Of a DNA stretch of 64,000 nucleotides, positions 1 to 8,902 are shown piece by piece. Under the pieces are notes generated by a model that ran no database searches, was not told where the DNA came from, and was given only the letters and a program-made list of their open reading frames with translations. This DNA is from Burkholderia sp. Ax-1719 (GTDB taxonomy: Bacteria; Pseudomonadota; Gammaproteobacteria; Burkholderiales; Burkholderiaceae). The stretch covers positions 248,001 through 312,000 of the forward strand of contig NZ_VWWJ01000005.1 in NCBI RefSeq assembly GCF_011753055.1. The letters run 5' to 3'. Every line of letters starts with the position of its first letter. Position 1 is the first letter of the stretch. The translations under genes and the position numbers were made by a program.

Positions 1-125
1 CGGAACAGGTCCTGGTTGCCCGGGAACACCTGATGAGTGAACTCGTCCACGCCGTCGAGGAGGTGCAGCAGATCGCAGCCGCACGATTCGGAGTGGTCGT
101 CGTGCGAGTGGTTATGGTCTGGCAT
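1..125 (-). CDS. Probable beta-class carbonic anhydrase, N-terminal fragment
   Basis: Only the first 41 codons are inside the window; the gene runs off the left edge. The start is an ATG at 125-123 preceded by a GAGAGAG ribosome site. The protein opens with a His/Asp-rich stretch (MPDHNHSHDDHSE) followed by a CGC motif, then LLDGVDEFTHQVFPGNQDLF. The pattern GV-x-x-F-x-x-x-VFP-x-x-x-x-LF is typical of the N-terminal helix of beta-carbonic anhydrases, which interconvert CO2 and bicarbonate with a Zn ion. None of the zinc ligands (Cys, His, Cys) are visible, so the family call is inference. The His-rich leader could bind metal, which is speculative. Confidence 0.5.
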   Translation of the reverse strand, partial: MPDHNHSHDDHSESCGCDLLHLLDGVDEFTHQVFPGNQDLF

Positions 126-599
126 GGAAGTTTCTCTCTCTATCATCAATCGACACAATCGAATGGCACCGCGGAAGTTTACGCCGGGCCGCCGGGTTTC
201 AGTTCGGAAACAAGCGGACGAGAACCGGACAAAAGCGGACGGACGTGCGTTTTTACCGTTTCCGATCTCGCTTCCAATCATCGCCTGAGCGCATGAACCG
301 GACGCTATCTGAGCATTCGAATGCGTATTTTCTCACGCACCCTGCATACGCTGCATCACATCAAAAGCTATGTTTCGCATCGGCGTAGCGTGGTGCGTGG
401 GCTTTTGTCATACGACCGGCCAGTCGGTTTTCAGCGCCTGCGCGCATGGCTCCGAGGCCGGCGGGGCAGCATTGTACGCGACGCGGCGATTTATGTGAGC
501 GGGGGTTTCCAGAAGGAAACTTTGCCGCATGGACTCGCAGATGCACGCATTTCGCTCATTCAATCCCATTGATATGGATAGCGAAATAATTGCGGCAAT
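126..599. other. Intergenic region, no gene seen
   Basis: About 470 bases between the 5' end of the carbonic-anhydrase-like gene and the terminator of the MFS gene. Open frames here are short, lack ribosome sites and have unconvincing composition. It should hold the leftward promoter of the first gene; I cannot place it with confidence. Confidence 0.5.
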
Positions 600-603
600 A
601 AGA

Positions 604-633
604 ACGCCCGCCGCGATGCTGCGCGGCAGGCGT
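604..633 (-). terminator. Rho-independent terminator of the MFS gene
   Basis: Twelve-base arms (604-615 and 622-633) pair with one C-A mismatch around a 6-base loop. On the minus strand the stem is followed by TTCTTATT. It lies about 20 bases past the stop codon of the leftward MFS gene. Confidence 0.7.
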
Positions 634-653
634 CGTTCAGAAGGCGCGGCGGA

Positions 654-1898
654 TCAGGATTCCATCGCGGGCTGCGTAGCGCCGGCGCGTCGGCCCGGCA
701 TGAAGTACCAAAGGCCCGCGACCGTTTGCAGCACGATCAGCGCGGTCCACACGGACTGATGCGCGACGACCGGATAGTGGCCGTCCACGGCGCTCCAGTG
801 GCCGAGCGCCGCACCGATGGCGATCTGCGTGACGAAGATGCCGACGAAGATCACCAGCGTGAAGGTGGTGTTGACGCGGCCGATCATGCGCGCCGGGAAG
901 TATTCGGCCAGCACCGCATAGGTGAGGATGCCGGTGCCGCCCAGCGCACCGTAAGCGGCCCACAGCAGTGGAGCGGGCAGCGGCACACGGGCAGCCAGCA
1001 GCGCCTGGACCACCACGAACAGCGCCATCGTCACGCCGGAAAAGCGCGCGACACTCACGCCGCGGCGCTCGAATGCGCGTGCGAGCGCTCCGAAGCCAAT
1101 ATTGCCGACGATAAACGCGCCGCCCAGCACGGAAACCAGCGAAGCCGCGCGTGAAGCCACGTCAACCGTGCCCGCGGGCGTCACGTCGCGCAGGAATGCG
1201 CCCACCCAGAGCGACTGCATCGCGTAGAACACGGTCTGCGTCAGAGCCGAAAACGTCGCCGTCTTCCAGAACGCGTGGCTGCGCAGGATATGCGCGGTGC
1301 CCTTGAATTGTTCGAGCACGCTTGCCTGATTGTGGGTGTCGCGCGTGCGCGGGCCGCCGATCCAGATAATCGCCGCGACGGCCGCCGTGAGGACCGCCAG
1401 ACCCAGGCTCACCGATCGCCACGGCGCGATCGTCAGCAGCCAGGAGAGCGGTGCGCCGACAGCCACACCGCCCAGGCCGCCCACCGCCATCACCAGACCG
1501 TTGACGAGCGTGAGCTGGGCGACGGGAAAGTGCTGGGCGGTGGCCTTGAATGCGCCGCCCAGACACACGGAAACGCCCACGCCCACCAGCAGACGGCCGA
1601 ACATCATCGCGCCCATGCTGTGCGAGAGCCCGAATACGAGCGCGCCGGCGGCGGCCACCAGCATGACGCAGGCGGTCACGCGGCGTGGGCCGAAGTGGTC
1701 GAGCAGCACGCCGCCCGGAATCTGCGCGCCCGCAAAGCCCAGGAAGTACAGGCTCGTGAGCGTGCCGAGATCGGTGGCGGTAAAGCCCATTTCGTGCGTC
1801 AAAAACGGCGCGAAGCCGAGGTTGACGCCCCGAAACAGATACGAAACGAAATAGCCGAGCGCGAACACGGCAAATACGCGCAGTCTGAGTGCGGTCAT
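654..1898 (-). CDS. Major facilitator superfamily transporter
   Basis: A 414-residue polytopic inner-membrane protein with about 12 predicted membrane segments. It has the MFS loop 2-3 signature region (GGVLLDHFGPRRV, residues ~60-75) and a second-half repeat beginning near residue 205 (SHAFWKTATFSALTQ). The length is normal for a 12-TM secondary carrier. It is transcribed away from the LysR gene at 2065, with 166 bases between the starts, the usual arrangement for a transporter controlled by its neighbour. Substrate cannot be read from the sequence. The ribosome site is weak; the start was chosen because the first membrane helix begins at residue ~7. Confidence 0.8.
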   Translation of the reverse strand: MTALRLRVFAVFALGYFVSYLFRGVNLGFAPFLTHEMGFTATDLGTLTSLYFLGFAGAQIPGGVLLDHFGPRRVTACVMLVAAAGALVFGLSHSMGAMMFGRLLVGVGVSVCLGGAFKATAQHFPVAQLTLVNGLVMAVGGLGGVAVGAPLSWLLTIAPWRSVSLGLAVLTAAVAAIIWIGGPRTRDTHNQASVLEQFKGTAHILRSHAFWKTATFSALTQTVFYAMQSLWVGAFLRDVTPAGTVDVASRAASLVSVLGGAFIVGNIGFGALARAFERRGVSVARFSGVTMALFVVVQALLAARVPLPAPLLWAAYGALGGTGILTYAVLAEYFPARMIGRVNTTFTLVIFVGIFVTQIAIGAALGHWSAVDGHYPVVAHQSVWTALIVLQTVAGLWYFMPGRRAGATQPAMES

Positions 1899-2064
1899 GA
1901 TGCGGACGGTCGATGGGCGCGCGAGATGCCGTGCAACAGGGCAAAAACCGGCGGGGCCGCGCGCCTCGAAAGTGTTTTGAATGGCTGGGACACGATTATT
2001 GGCGAAAGCCAGGCCCGAGGCCAGCGAGAGATTTCAGCCGCGATTGTGAGTAGAATTTGACGTC

Positions 2065-2946
2065 ATGTCCCGATCGCTCCCTCCCTTGCAGGCCCTGCGC
2101 GCGCTAGAAGCGGCGGCGCGGCGGCGTAGTTTCAGCCGCGCGGCAGAAGAATTGCATTTGACGCACAGCGCCGTGAGCCATCATCTGCGCGCGCTCGAAG
2201 CGGAACTCGGCGTCGAACTGTTCCGGCGCGCGGGCAGCCGCATGATTCCCACGGCGGCGGGCGCGCAACTCGCCGAACGGGTGCGGCGCAGCCTCGAAGA
2301 CCTGCGCGAGGCGCTGGACGCCACGCGTCCCGGCGTGAGCGGCGTGACGCGGCTGGAACTGAGCGTGATGTCCGATTTTGCGTCGGTCTGGCTGATTCCG
2401 CGTCTGGGCGACTTCTACGACCGCCATCCGGATGTTGATCTTTCCGTGCGCATGCACGCCGACGTTACGCCGCCCGATCCTTATCCGTTCGATATCGGCA
2501 TCTGGCATCGTCGCGTGGACGAACCCGGTTTCCAGATTCGCAAACTGCTCGACGATCAGGTGGTGGCGGTGTGCAGCCCCACGCTGCTGGCGCGCTATCC
2601 GGACTTTCGTATCGAGGATCTGGCCGCCATGCCTTTGCTGCGCTTTTCGCGCCGTTCGTGGCGCGACTTCTTCGAAGCAGCCGGAGTCGCCGGTGACGAA
2701 CCCGAGCGCGGCCCGGTATTCGACGACGCCGGGTTGCTATTGCAGGCAACCGTCGCGGGCCAGGGCGCGGCAACAGCGCGTTTGCAACTCGCGCGCGATT
2801 TCATCGATCGCGGCGAACTGGTGCAACTCGGTCACGCCCGCATCCCGGCTTCGCTCGATTACTACTTCACCTGGCGCGAAGGGCATCCGCGCGAAGCGGC
2901 AATCCAGCAGTTCTATCGCTGGGTGAAGTCGCAACTCGCCACGTAA
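2065..2946 (+). CDS. LysR-type transcriptional regulator, GcvA-like
   Basis: A 293-residue DNA-binding regulator. The N-terminal winged helix-turn-helix spans residues ~5-64 (LQALRALEAAARRRSFSRAA, then HSAVSHHLRALEAELGVELF), a GcvA/AmpR-type pattern. The rest is a periplasmic-binding-protein-like effector domain (~90-290). It is divergent from the MFS gene at 654-1898 and most likely controls it; the effector is unknown. No good Shine-Dalgarno precedes the ATG, but the start gives the normal LysR N-terminus. A hairpin with a T-run follows 10 bases after the stop. Confidence 0.85.
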   Translation: MSRSLPPLQALRALEAAARRRSFSRAAEELHLTHSAVSHHLRALEAELGVELFRRAGSRMIPTAAGAQLAERVRRSLEDLREALDATRPGVSGVTRLELSVMSDFASVWLIPRLGDFYDRHPDVDLSVRMHADVTPPDPYPFDIGIWHRRVDEPGFQIRKLLDDQVVAVCSPTLLARYPDFRIEDLAAMPLLRFSRRSWRDFFEAAGVAGDEPERGPVFDDAGLLLQATVAGQGAATARLQLARDFIDRGELVQLGHARIPASLDYYFTWREGHPREAAIQQFYRWVKSQLAT

Positions 2947-2954
2947 TCGAACAT

Positions 2955-2993
2955 GCGCGTCATGCTGTGTGGCGATACAACACGCGCTTTTTT
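2955..2993 (+). terminator. Probable terminator of the LysR gene
   Basis: GCGCGT (2955-2960) pairs with ACGCGC (2982-2987) and is followed directly by six T residues. The stem is short and the loop long (21 bases), so this is a moderate call. Confidence 0.4.
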
Positions 2994-3429
2994 CTTTCGT
3001 GAGTAAATGCGGGTAAAACCTGTGTTGGCGTTTGTCAACGCGGCGTGAATGGCGCGCGTTGCTGGTCGATAAGGGCGCTCAATTGTTTGTGAATGAATTA
3101 CGCCATGTCGCGCTATTCACGCTGCATGCGCCGCTGTATGCACCTCATTGGCGCGCTCTTAAATGCTATTCAATAGCATTTGAATGAGGGGTTTCATCCT
3201 GGCATGCGGGATGTCGTGTAGGCGTGGCTTGGCCGGTTGCTTCAATTCCTCTGTGGAATCGAAGCATTTCACCCACACTCGAATAGTCATAGCGGCAGCT
3301 TTCGCATCAGACTCGAAATAAATAGAGTATCGTTAGTCCCCAATCGCGGTTTTCGGTAGTGAAGGGTGTGTAGTGCACGGGTCCATTACCAGTGGGCCAT
3401 CAAAAAACTGTGACAACAGGAGAAACTGC
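2994..3429. other. Intergenic region upstream of the BON gene
   Basis: About 430 bases without a credible gene. Less GC-rich than its surroundings, especially near 3290-3345. It carries a perfect inverted repeat (separate entry at 3161-3181) and presumably the promoter of the BON-domain gene. Confidence 0.5.
3161..3181. promoter_or_regulatory. Perfect inverted repeat, possible operator
   Basis: AAATGCTAT (3161-3169) and ATAGCATTT (3173-3181) are perfect 9-base arms around TCA. AT-rich, no T-run beyond what the arms give, and about 250 bases before the BON gene. It could be a protein-binding site or a small hairpin; no known consensus is claimed. Confidence 0.4.
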
Positions 3430-3813
3430 ATGAAGGCTATTCAGGCGTTCAAACTGGCAGCCGGCACGATGCTGGTCGCTGCTTCGCTTCACGTCTATGC
3501 GCAGGACGCTGCCAGCGCGCCCGCAGCCGCGCCGACCGACAGCGCCAAGGCCCAGGTCCAGCAGTCGAAACAGCAATACAAGTCGGCCAAGGCTGCCAAC
3601 CGTGCGCTTTCGCGCAAGGTCCGCGCTGCACTCGCGAAGGATAAGGACATCAGCGTGGCCAACATCACCGTCCGCGCCAAGGACGGCGCCGTGATCCTGC
3701 AAGGCACCGTGCCGGAGCAAGGTCAGGTCGATCACGCCACGGACGTGGCGAAGGGCGTGGCTGGCGTGACGTCGGTGAAGAATGCGCTGACGATCCGTCC
3801 GGTCGGGACCTGA
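3430..3813 (+). CDS. Secreted BON-domain protein
   Basis: A 127-residue protein. The ATG at 3430 follows an AGGAGA site 7 bases upstream; an earlier in-frame start would add residues with no signal-peptide character. Residues 1-25 form a Sec signal peptide ending in VYAQ. A Lys/Ala/Gln-rich spacer follows, then one BON domain (~60-126: KVRAALAKDKDISVANITVR, DGAVILQGTVPEQGQ, HATDVAKGVAGVTSVKNALT). BON domains bind membranes or lipids in the periplasm and often serve envelope stress (OsmY-like). Single-BON secreted proteins are common in Burkholderiaceae. Strong terminator downstream; appears monocistronic. Confidence 0.85.
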   Translation: MKAIQAFKLAAGTMLVAASLHVYAQDAASAPAAAPTDSAKAQVQQSKQQYKSAKAANRALSRKVRAALAKDKDISVANITVRAKDGAVILQGTVPEQGQVDHATDVAKGVAGVTSVKNALTIRPVGT

Positions 3814-3853
3814 TCGCAGGCGTATTACGCTGCACCAAAGCCGTACGCGCAAT

Positions 3854-3884
3854 CCGCACCGCGGATTGTCCGTGCGGCTTTTTT
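3854..3884 (+). terminator. Terminator after the BON gene
   Basis: CCGCAC (3854-3859) pairs with GTGCGG (3872-3877), followed by a T-run at 3879-3884. It sits between the convergent BON and LysR genes, so it may also serve the leftward LysR gene. Confidence 0.65.
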
Positions 3885-3893
3885 ATTTTATTG

Positions 3894-4847
3894 TCAGGGT
3901 TCGACGTAATGCATCGTGGGCGATTCGCCGAGCAGCAGTGCCTGATTCGCATCGGCGGCGGCGCGCAAATAATCCCATAACGACATAATGCGCCGCAGCT
4001 TGCGCAACTCCTCACGGCTGCACAGCCAGAAACGCCGCGTCACCATCACTTCGTCGGGCAGGATGCTAACCAGACGCGGATCGGGTTCCGCCATAAAACA
4101 CGGCAGGATCGCGAGTGCGCTGCCCTGCAGTGCCGCATGATATTGCGCGATCACGCTGGTGCTGCACAGACTCGCCGTGACGTTGGGCGCGGTCCGTTCC
4201 AGATAAAGCAGTTCATGGCTAAAGGCCAGATCGGCGACATAGTTGATGAAAGCATGCTGACGCAGATCCGCGGCAGAGCGAATTGGACCATGACGTTGCA
4301 GATATTCAGGTGTCCCATACAGTCTGAGGCGGTAGTCGCATAACTTCGTATAGACATACTGGCCGCGTTCGGGGCGTTCGAGCATGATCGCCAGATCGGC
4401 TTCGCGCTTGGACAGGCTCACAAAATGCGGCACCGGCAGCAGATCGATCGACATATCCGGATGCTTGCCCGTAAAGCGCGCGAGTTGCGGCGCCAGAAAA
4501 AAGCAGCCGAAACCTTCAGTCGATCCCACCCGCACATGGCCCGAAAGCGACTGCGCGCCCAGCGCGAATTGCTCGCTGGCCGATTGCACCGTCGTTTCCA
4601 CCGCATCCGCATAAGACAGCAGACGCTGGCCTTCCGCCGTCAGCACGAAGCCGCCCGAGCGCGACTTGTCGAACAACACTGTCCCTAATGCCGTTTCCAG
4701 TTCGCGCACGCGCCGCGCGACGGTAGTGTGATCCACGCCAAGCCGCTTGGCGGCGGCGCTCGCGCGCTGTGTGCGCGCCACTTCGAGGAAGTAGCGCAAA
4801 TCGTCCCAGTTCACTGTCTCCACCTGTCCCGTTGTGTTTTTTTGCAT
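3894..4847 (-). CDS. LysR-type regulator of the neighbouring mmsAB operon (inferred)
   Basis: A 317-residue LysR regulator: helix-turn-helix at residues ~13-72 (WDDLRYFLEVARTQRASAAA, VDHTTVARRVRELETALGT) and an effector domain to the C-terminus. The VDHTTVARRV recognition helix is typical of the subgroup next to catabolic genes. It is divergent from the transporter-mmsA-mmsB operon, with 126 bases between the starts, and very likely controls it. Pseudomonas aeruginosa uses an AraC-type MmsR for mmsAB, so a LysR here is a different solution. The effector is not known; a valine-pathway intermediate is a guess. Confidence 0.85.
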   Translation of the reverse strand: MQKNTTGQVETVNWDDLRYFLEVARTQRASAAAKRLGVDHTTVARRVRELETALGTVLFDKSRSGGFVLTAEGQRLLSYADAVETTVQSASEQFALGAQSLSGHVRVGSTEGFGCFFLAPQLARFTGKHPDMSIDLLPVPHFVSLSKREADLAIMLERPERGQYVYTKLCDYRLRLYGTPEYLQRHGPIRSAADLRQHAFINYVADLAFSHELLYLERTAPNVTASLCSTSVIAQYHAALQGSALAILPCFMAEPDPRLVSILPDEVMVTRRFWLCSREELRKLRRIMSLWDYLRAAADANQALLLGESPTMHYVEP

Positions 4848-4880
4848 ATCGGATGGGCTTTTTCGTCTATATGCCGAGCA

Positions 4881-4898
4881 TATTCGAATAACTATACT
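4881..4898 (+). promoter_or_regulatory. Possible operator/promoter of the mmsAB operon
   Basis: A perfect 10-base palindrome TATTCGAATA (4881-4890) is immediately followed by TATACT (4893-4898), a good -10 hexamer candidate. No convincing -35 is seen, as expected for an activator-dependent LysR promoter. It lies midway between the divergent LysR and transporter genes. Confidence 0.35.
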
Positions 4899-4973
4899 CG
4901 TTAGCAGACCGCTTCATAAAAGCTTCCAGCCGATACGGCAGACGGTCGCCTACTATAAAGATGGAGACAAACG

Positions 4974-6296
4974 ATGCACATGCAGTCGACCCCCGACGGG
5001 GCGGCAGTGGCCGTTCCCGTTTCTGGACAAAAACGCCGCGCGCGCGATTACCTGATCGCCGGCTGGGCCAGCATGGCCGGCACGACGATCGAGTGGTATG
5101 ACTTCTTCCTGTACGGCACCGCGGCCGCGCTCGTTTTCAACAAGGTTTTCTTCCCTACGCTCGATCCGATCCTCGGCACGCTGGCCGCGTTCGCGACTTA
5201 TGGCGTGGGCTTTATAGGCCGTCCGATGGGCGGCATCGTGTTTGGCCACTTTGGCGACCGCATCGGACGTAAATCGATGCTGCTGGCCACGCTCCTGCTG
5301 ATGGGCATTCCCAGCATGGTGATCGGTCTGATTCCCTCGTATGCGAGCATCGGCTACTGGGCCGCCGTGCTGCTGGTGGCGATGCGTTTTCTACAAGGCA
5401 TGGCTGTGGGCGGCGAGTGGGGCGGTGCCGTGCTGATGGCGGTGGAACACGCACCGCCGGGCCGCAAGGGCTTCTTTGGGTCGCTGCCGCAAACCGGCGT
5501 GGGCTTCGGACTGATTCTTTCTTCGATTGCGATGGCGGCAGTCACCGCGTTGCCCGAAGCGGATCTGCTGTCCTGGGGCTGGCGTGTGCCGTTTCTCGCC
5601 AGCATCCTGCTGGTGCTGATCGGCTGGGTGATCCGCGTGCGGGTGCCTGAGTCGCCCGATTTCGAACGTGTGAAAAGCCAGGGCGAGCCGGTTAAGGCGC
5701 CCGTGCTGGAAGTATTCCGTCGCCAGCCGCGCGAACTGCTGACCATCATCGGCGCACGCACGGCGGAGAATACCTGGTTTTACCTGGTAGTGGCTTTCGC
5801 GCTGGCTTACGCCGCAAACCAGCTCAAGATTCCCAAAGTACAAATTCTGCACGCGATCACGGCGGGTGCGGTGCTGTCGCTCGTGACCATGCCGTTCTCC
5901 GGCTGGCTGAGCGATCGCATTGGCCAGAAGCGTCTGTTCCTCGCAGGCCTCGTGATCATGGCGCTGTTCGCCGCACCGTTCTTTACGATGCTCGAAACGC
6001 TGCACCCCGGCACGGTCTGGTGGGCGATGGTGCTGGGCGTGGGTGTTGTGTTCCCGATTCTCTATGCACCGGAATCACAGCTGTTTGCCGCGCAGTTTCC
6101 CGCTGAAATCCGTTATTCGGGCATCTCGGTGTCCGTGCAGGTGGCCGGTGTGCTGGGCGGCGGCGTCGCGCCGATGATCGCAACCGCGCTGCTCGCGTAC
6201 GGCGGCGGCAAGCCGCATTACGTGGTGGCCTATATGGTTGTGCTGGCGGTGATCGCCTTCGTGTGCACGCTGCTGATGCGCTCACACCACGATTGA
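4974..6296 (+). CDS. MHS-family metabolite:proton symporter (MFS)
   Basis: A 440-residue 12-TM transporter of the metabolite:H+ symporter family. Diagnostic pieces: [13 protein letters not shown] near residues 36-48, [19 protein letters not shown] at ~82-100, and [16 protein letters not shown] at ~138-155. GGAGA sits 6 bases before the chosen ATG (a second ATG two codons on is also possible). It is the first gene of a run with mmsA and mmsB, 89 bases before mmsA, so it probably imports valine, a branched 2-oxo acid, 3-hydroxyisobutyrate or a related acid. The exact substrate is inference from context. Confidence 0.85.
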   Translation: MHMQSTPDGAAVAVPVSGQKRRARDYLIAGWASMAGTTIEWYDFFLYGTAAALVFNKVFFPTLDPILGTLAAFATYGVGFIGRPMGGIVFGHFGDRIGRKSMLLATLLLMGIPSMVIGLIPSYASIGYWAAVLLVAMRFLQGMAVGGEWGGAVLMAVEHAPPGRKGFFGSLPQTGVGFGLILSSIAMAAVTALPEADLLSWGWRVPFLASILLVLIGWVIRVRVPESPDFERVKSQGEPVKAPVLEVFRRQPRELLTIIGARTAENTWFYLVVAFALAYAANQLKIPKVQILHAITAGAVLSLVTMPFSGWLSDRIGQKRLFLAGLVIMALFAAPFFTMLETLHPGTVWWAMVLGVGVVFPILYAPESQLFAAQFPAEIRYSGISVSVQVAGVLGGGVAPMIATALLAYGGGKPHYVVAYMVVLAVIAFVCTLLMRSHHD

Positions 6297-6385
6297 ATAA
6301 CATTAAGTCATCCTATGTAATGGAGCGAGGCACGGCCAAGGCCGCATCGTTCCAGTCTGTTCGAACCTTTGAGAGAGAGTTCAAG

Positions 6386-7912
6386 ATGAACGCAGTCACC
6401 CAGGCATCCAATGCGCACGTTTCGACCGTCAAGCTGCTGATCGACGGCGAATTCGTCGAATCGAAGACGACGGAATGGCGCGACATCGTCAATCCCGCCA
6501 CTCAGGAAGTGCTGGCGCGCGTGCCCTTCGCCACGGTCGCGGAAGTCGATCAGGCCGTGCAGAGCGCGCATGCCGCGTTCGCCACGTGGAAGAACACGCC
6601 GATCGGCACGCGTCTGCGCATCATGCTCAAGCTGCAGGCGCTGATTCGCGAAAACATGTCGCGCATCGCCCAGACGCTCACGGCCGAGCAAGGCAAGACG
6701 CTGCCGGACGCCGAAGGCGATATCTTCCGCGGCCTGGAAGTGGTGGAACATGCGTGCTCGATCGGCACGTTGCAGCAAGGCGGCTTCGCTGAAAACGTCG
6801 CGGGCGGTGTGGATACCTACACGCTGCAACAGCCGATTGGCGTGTGCGCCGGCATCACGCCGTTCAATTTCCCCGCGATGATTCCGCTCTGGATGTTCCC
6901 GATGGCGATCGTCTGCGGCAATACCTTCGTGCTGAAGCCTTCGGAGCAGGACCCGCTGTCGACCATGCAACTGGTTGAACTCGCGCTTGAAGCCGGTGTG
7001 CCGAAGGGCGTGCTCAACGTCGTGCACGGTGGCAAGGAAGTGGTCGACGCGATCTGCTCGCATCCGCTGATTAAAGCGATTTCGTTCGTCGGTTCGACGG
7101 CGGTGGGCACGCATGTGTATCGTCTCGGCAGCGAGCACGGCAAGCGCGTGCAGTCGATGATGGGCGCGAAGAATCACGCGGTCGTGCTGCCCGATGCGAA
7201 CCGCGAACAGGCGATCAACGCGCTGGTTGGCGCGGCGTTTGGCGCGGCGGGACAGCGTTGCATGGCGACTTCGGTGGTGGTGCTGGTGGGCGCGGCGCAG
7301 CAATGGATTCCCGAACTGGTCGAGAAAGCCAAGACGCTCAAGGTCAACGCAGGCCACGAGCCGAAAACCGACGTTGGCCCGGTGGTGTCGCGCGCGGCAA
7401 AGCAGCGCATTCTGGGCCTGATCGAATCCGGCGTGAAGCAGGGCGCGACGCTCGCGCTCGATGGCCGCGACGTCAAGGTGCCGGGATACGAGAGCGGCAA
7501 CTTCGTCGGCCCGACGGTCTTCACGGACGTGAAGACGGACATGGATATCTACACGAATGAGATTTTCGGGCCGGTGCTGGTGGTGCTTACCGCCAATACG
7601 CTCGATGAAGCCATTGCCATCGTCAATGCGAATCCGTTCGGCAACGGCGTGGGCCTCTTTACGCAAAGTGGCGCGGCAGCCCGCAAATTCCAGAGCGAAA
7701 TCGATATCGGCCAGGTGGGCATCAATATTCCGATTCCGGTGCCGGTGCCGTATTTCAGCTTCACGGGTTCGCGCGGCTCGAAGCTGGGCGATCTCGGTCC
7801 CTACGGCAAACAGGTCGTGCAGTTCTATACGCAGACCAAGACCGTGACGGCGCGCTGGTTCGACGATGCGACCGTCAACGACGGCGTGAACACGACCATC
7901 AGCCTGCGTTAA
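6386..7912 (+). CDS. mmsA: Methylmalonate-semialdehyde dehydrogenase (CoA-acylating)
   Basis: A 508-residue aldehyde dehydrogenase. It converts methylmalonate semialdehyde plus CoA and NAD+ to propionyl-CoA, CO2 and NADH in valine (and inositol/thymine) breakdown. The ATG at 6386 follows GAGAGAGAG by 6 bases; an upstream in-frame start overlapping the transporter was rejected because it lacks a ribosome site and family similarity. Visible features: NAD-site region [32 protein letters not shown], and catalytic Cys292 in GAAGQRCMA, the GQRCMA form being diagnostic of the CoA-dependent MmsA branch. [11 protein letters not shown] and PVPYFSFTG complete the family pattern. Followed after 38 bases by mmsB. 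Confidence 0.95.
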   Translation: MNAVTQASNAHVSTVKLLIDGEFVESKTTEWRDIVNPATQEVLARVPFATVAEVDQAVQSAHAAFATWKNTPIGTRLRIMLKLQALIRENMSRIAQTLTAEQGKTLPDAEGDIFRGLEVVEHACSIGTLQQGGFAENVAGGVDTYTLQQPIGVCAGITPFNFPAMIPLWMFPMAIVCGNTFVLKPSEQDPLSTMQLVELALEAGVPKGVLNVVHGGKEVVDAICSHPLIKAISFVGSTAVGTHVYRLGSEHGKRVQSMMGAKNHAVVLPDANREQAINALVGAAFGAAGQRCMATSVVVLVGAAQQWIPELVEKAKTLKVNAGHEPKTDVGPVVSRAAKQRILGLIESGVKQGATLALDGRDVKVPGYESGNFVGPTVFTDVKTDMDIYTNEIFGPVLVVLTANTLDEAIAIVNANPFGNGVGLFTQSGAAARKFQSEIDIGQVGINIPIPVPVPYFSFTGSRGSKLGDLGPYGKQVVQFYTQTKTVTARWFDDATVNDGVNTTISLR

Positions 7913-7950
7913 ACCCGACGCTTAAGCGAACCATCAAGGGAGAATCGCTC

Positions 7951-8841
7951 ATGAAAATAGGTTTCGTCGGGCTGGGTCATATGGGTGCGCCGATGGCGCT
8001 CAATCTGCTCAAGGCGGGGCACACGCTGAGCGTGTTCGATCTGAGCGCCGAAGCGATGCAGACGCTGGCCGATGCGGGCGCAACGAAAGCTGCGTCGCCC
8101 AAAGCGGCGGCAAGCGGAGCCGAATGGGTCGTCACGATGCTGCCCGCCGCCGCGCACGTGCGCAGCGTCCTGACCTCGGAAGACGGCGTGCTGGCGGGCA
8201 TCGCCAAAGGTCTGACGATCATCGATTCGAGCACCATCGATCCGGCCAGCGCGCGCGAGTTCGGCAAACTCGCCGCGGCGAACGGCAACAGCTTCGTGGA
8301 TGCGCCGGTTTCGGGCGGTACGGGCGGCGCGGCGGCCGGCACGCTCACCTTCATGGTGGGCGGCAGCGCGGCGCTCTACGAGGGCGTGAAGCCGGTGCTG
8401 TCGGGCATGGGCAAGAATATTGTCCATTGCGGCGATACGGGCACGGGGCAGGTCGCGAAGATCTGCAACAACCTCGTGCTGGGCGTGACGATGGCAGGCG
8501 TGGCGGAGGCGATGGCGCTGGGCGAGGCGCTCGGCATCGACGCGAAAGTGCTGGGCGGCATCATGAATACGTCGACGGGCCGTTGCTGGAGTTCGGATAC
8601 GTATAACCCGTTTCCCGGCGTGATCGAAACGGCGCCTTCGACGCGCGGCTATACGGGCGGCTTCGGCACCGATCTCATGCTCAAGGATCTGGGTCTTGCC
8701 ACCGATGCAGCGAAAAGCGCGCATCAGCCCGCGTTTATGGGAGCGATCGCGCAGCAGCTCTATCAGGCGATGAGCAGCCAGGGCGACGGCAAGCTCGATT
8801 TTTCGGCGGTCATCAAGCTGTATCGCAAAGCGCAGGGCTAA
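7951..8841 (+). CDS. mmsB: 3-hydroxyisobutyrate dehydrogenase
   Basis: A 296-residue NAD-dependent dehydrogenase that oxidises 3-hydroxyisobutyrate to methylmalonate semialdehyde, the step before MmsA. Rossmann motif GFVGLGHMG at residues 4-12, substrate-site DAPVSGGTGGA (~116-126), and catalytic Lys170 in GQVAKICNN. The length is standard for the family. AAGGGAG lies 9 bases before the start. Last gene of the operon, closed by a long perfect hairpin terminator. Confidence 0.95.
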   Translation: MKIGFVGLGHMGAPMALNLLKAGHTLSVFDLSAEAMQTLADAGATKAASPKAAASGAEWVVTMLPAAAHVRSVLTSEDGVLAGIAKGLTIIDSSTIDPASAREFGKLAAANGNSFVDAPVSGGTGGAAAGTLTFMVGGSAALYEGVKPVLSGMGKNIVHCGDTGTGQVAKICNNLVLGVTMAGVAEAMALGEALGIDAKVLGGIMNTSTGRCWSSDTYNPFPGVIETAPSTRGYTGGFGTDLMLKDLGLATDAAKSAHQPAFMGAIAQQLYQAMSSQGDGKLDFSAVIKLYRKAQG

Positions 8842-8865
8842 GGAGCAGAAGCGCGTCAGCCAATG

Positions 8866-8902
8866 AAGCGGCGCGGGCGTCACACGCTCGCGCCGCTTTT
8901 TT
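8866..8902 (+). terminator. Strong rho-independent terminator of the mmsAB operon
   Basis: AAGCGGCGCG (8866-8875) and CGCGCCGCTT (8889-8898), with GCGT/ACGC extending the stem inside and a G-T pair between, give a 15-base-pair helix with a CAC loop, followed by six T. The T-run reaches the stop codon of the convergent synthase gene. Confidence 0.9.

Noticed and set aside
33..572. Rightward open frames of 76-87 codons at the start of the window
   Set aside because: No ribosome sites or recognisable sequence; the left part overlaps the better supported leftward carbonic-anhydrase-like start.
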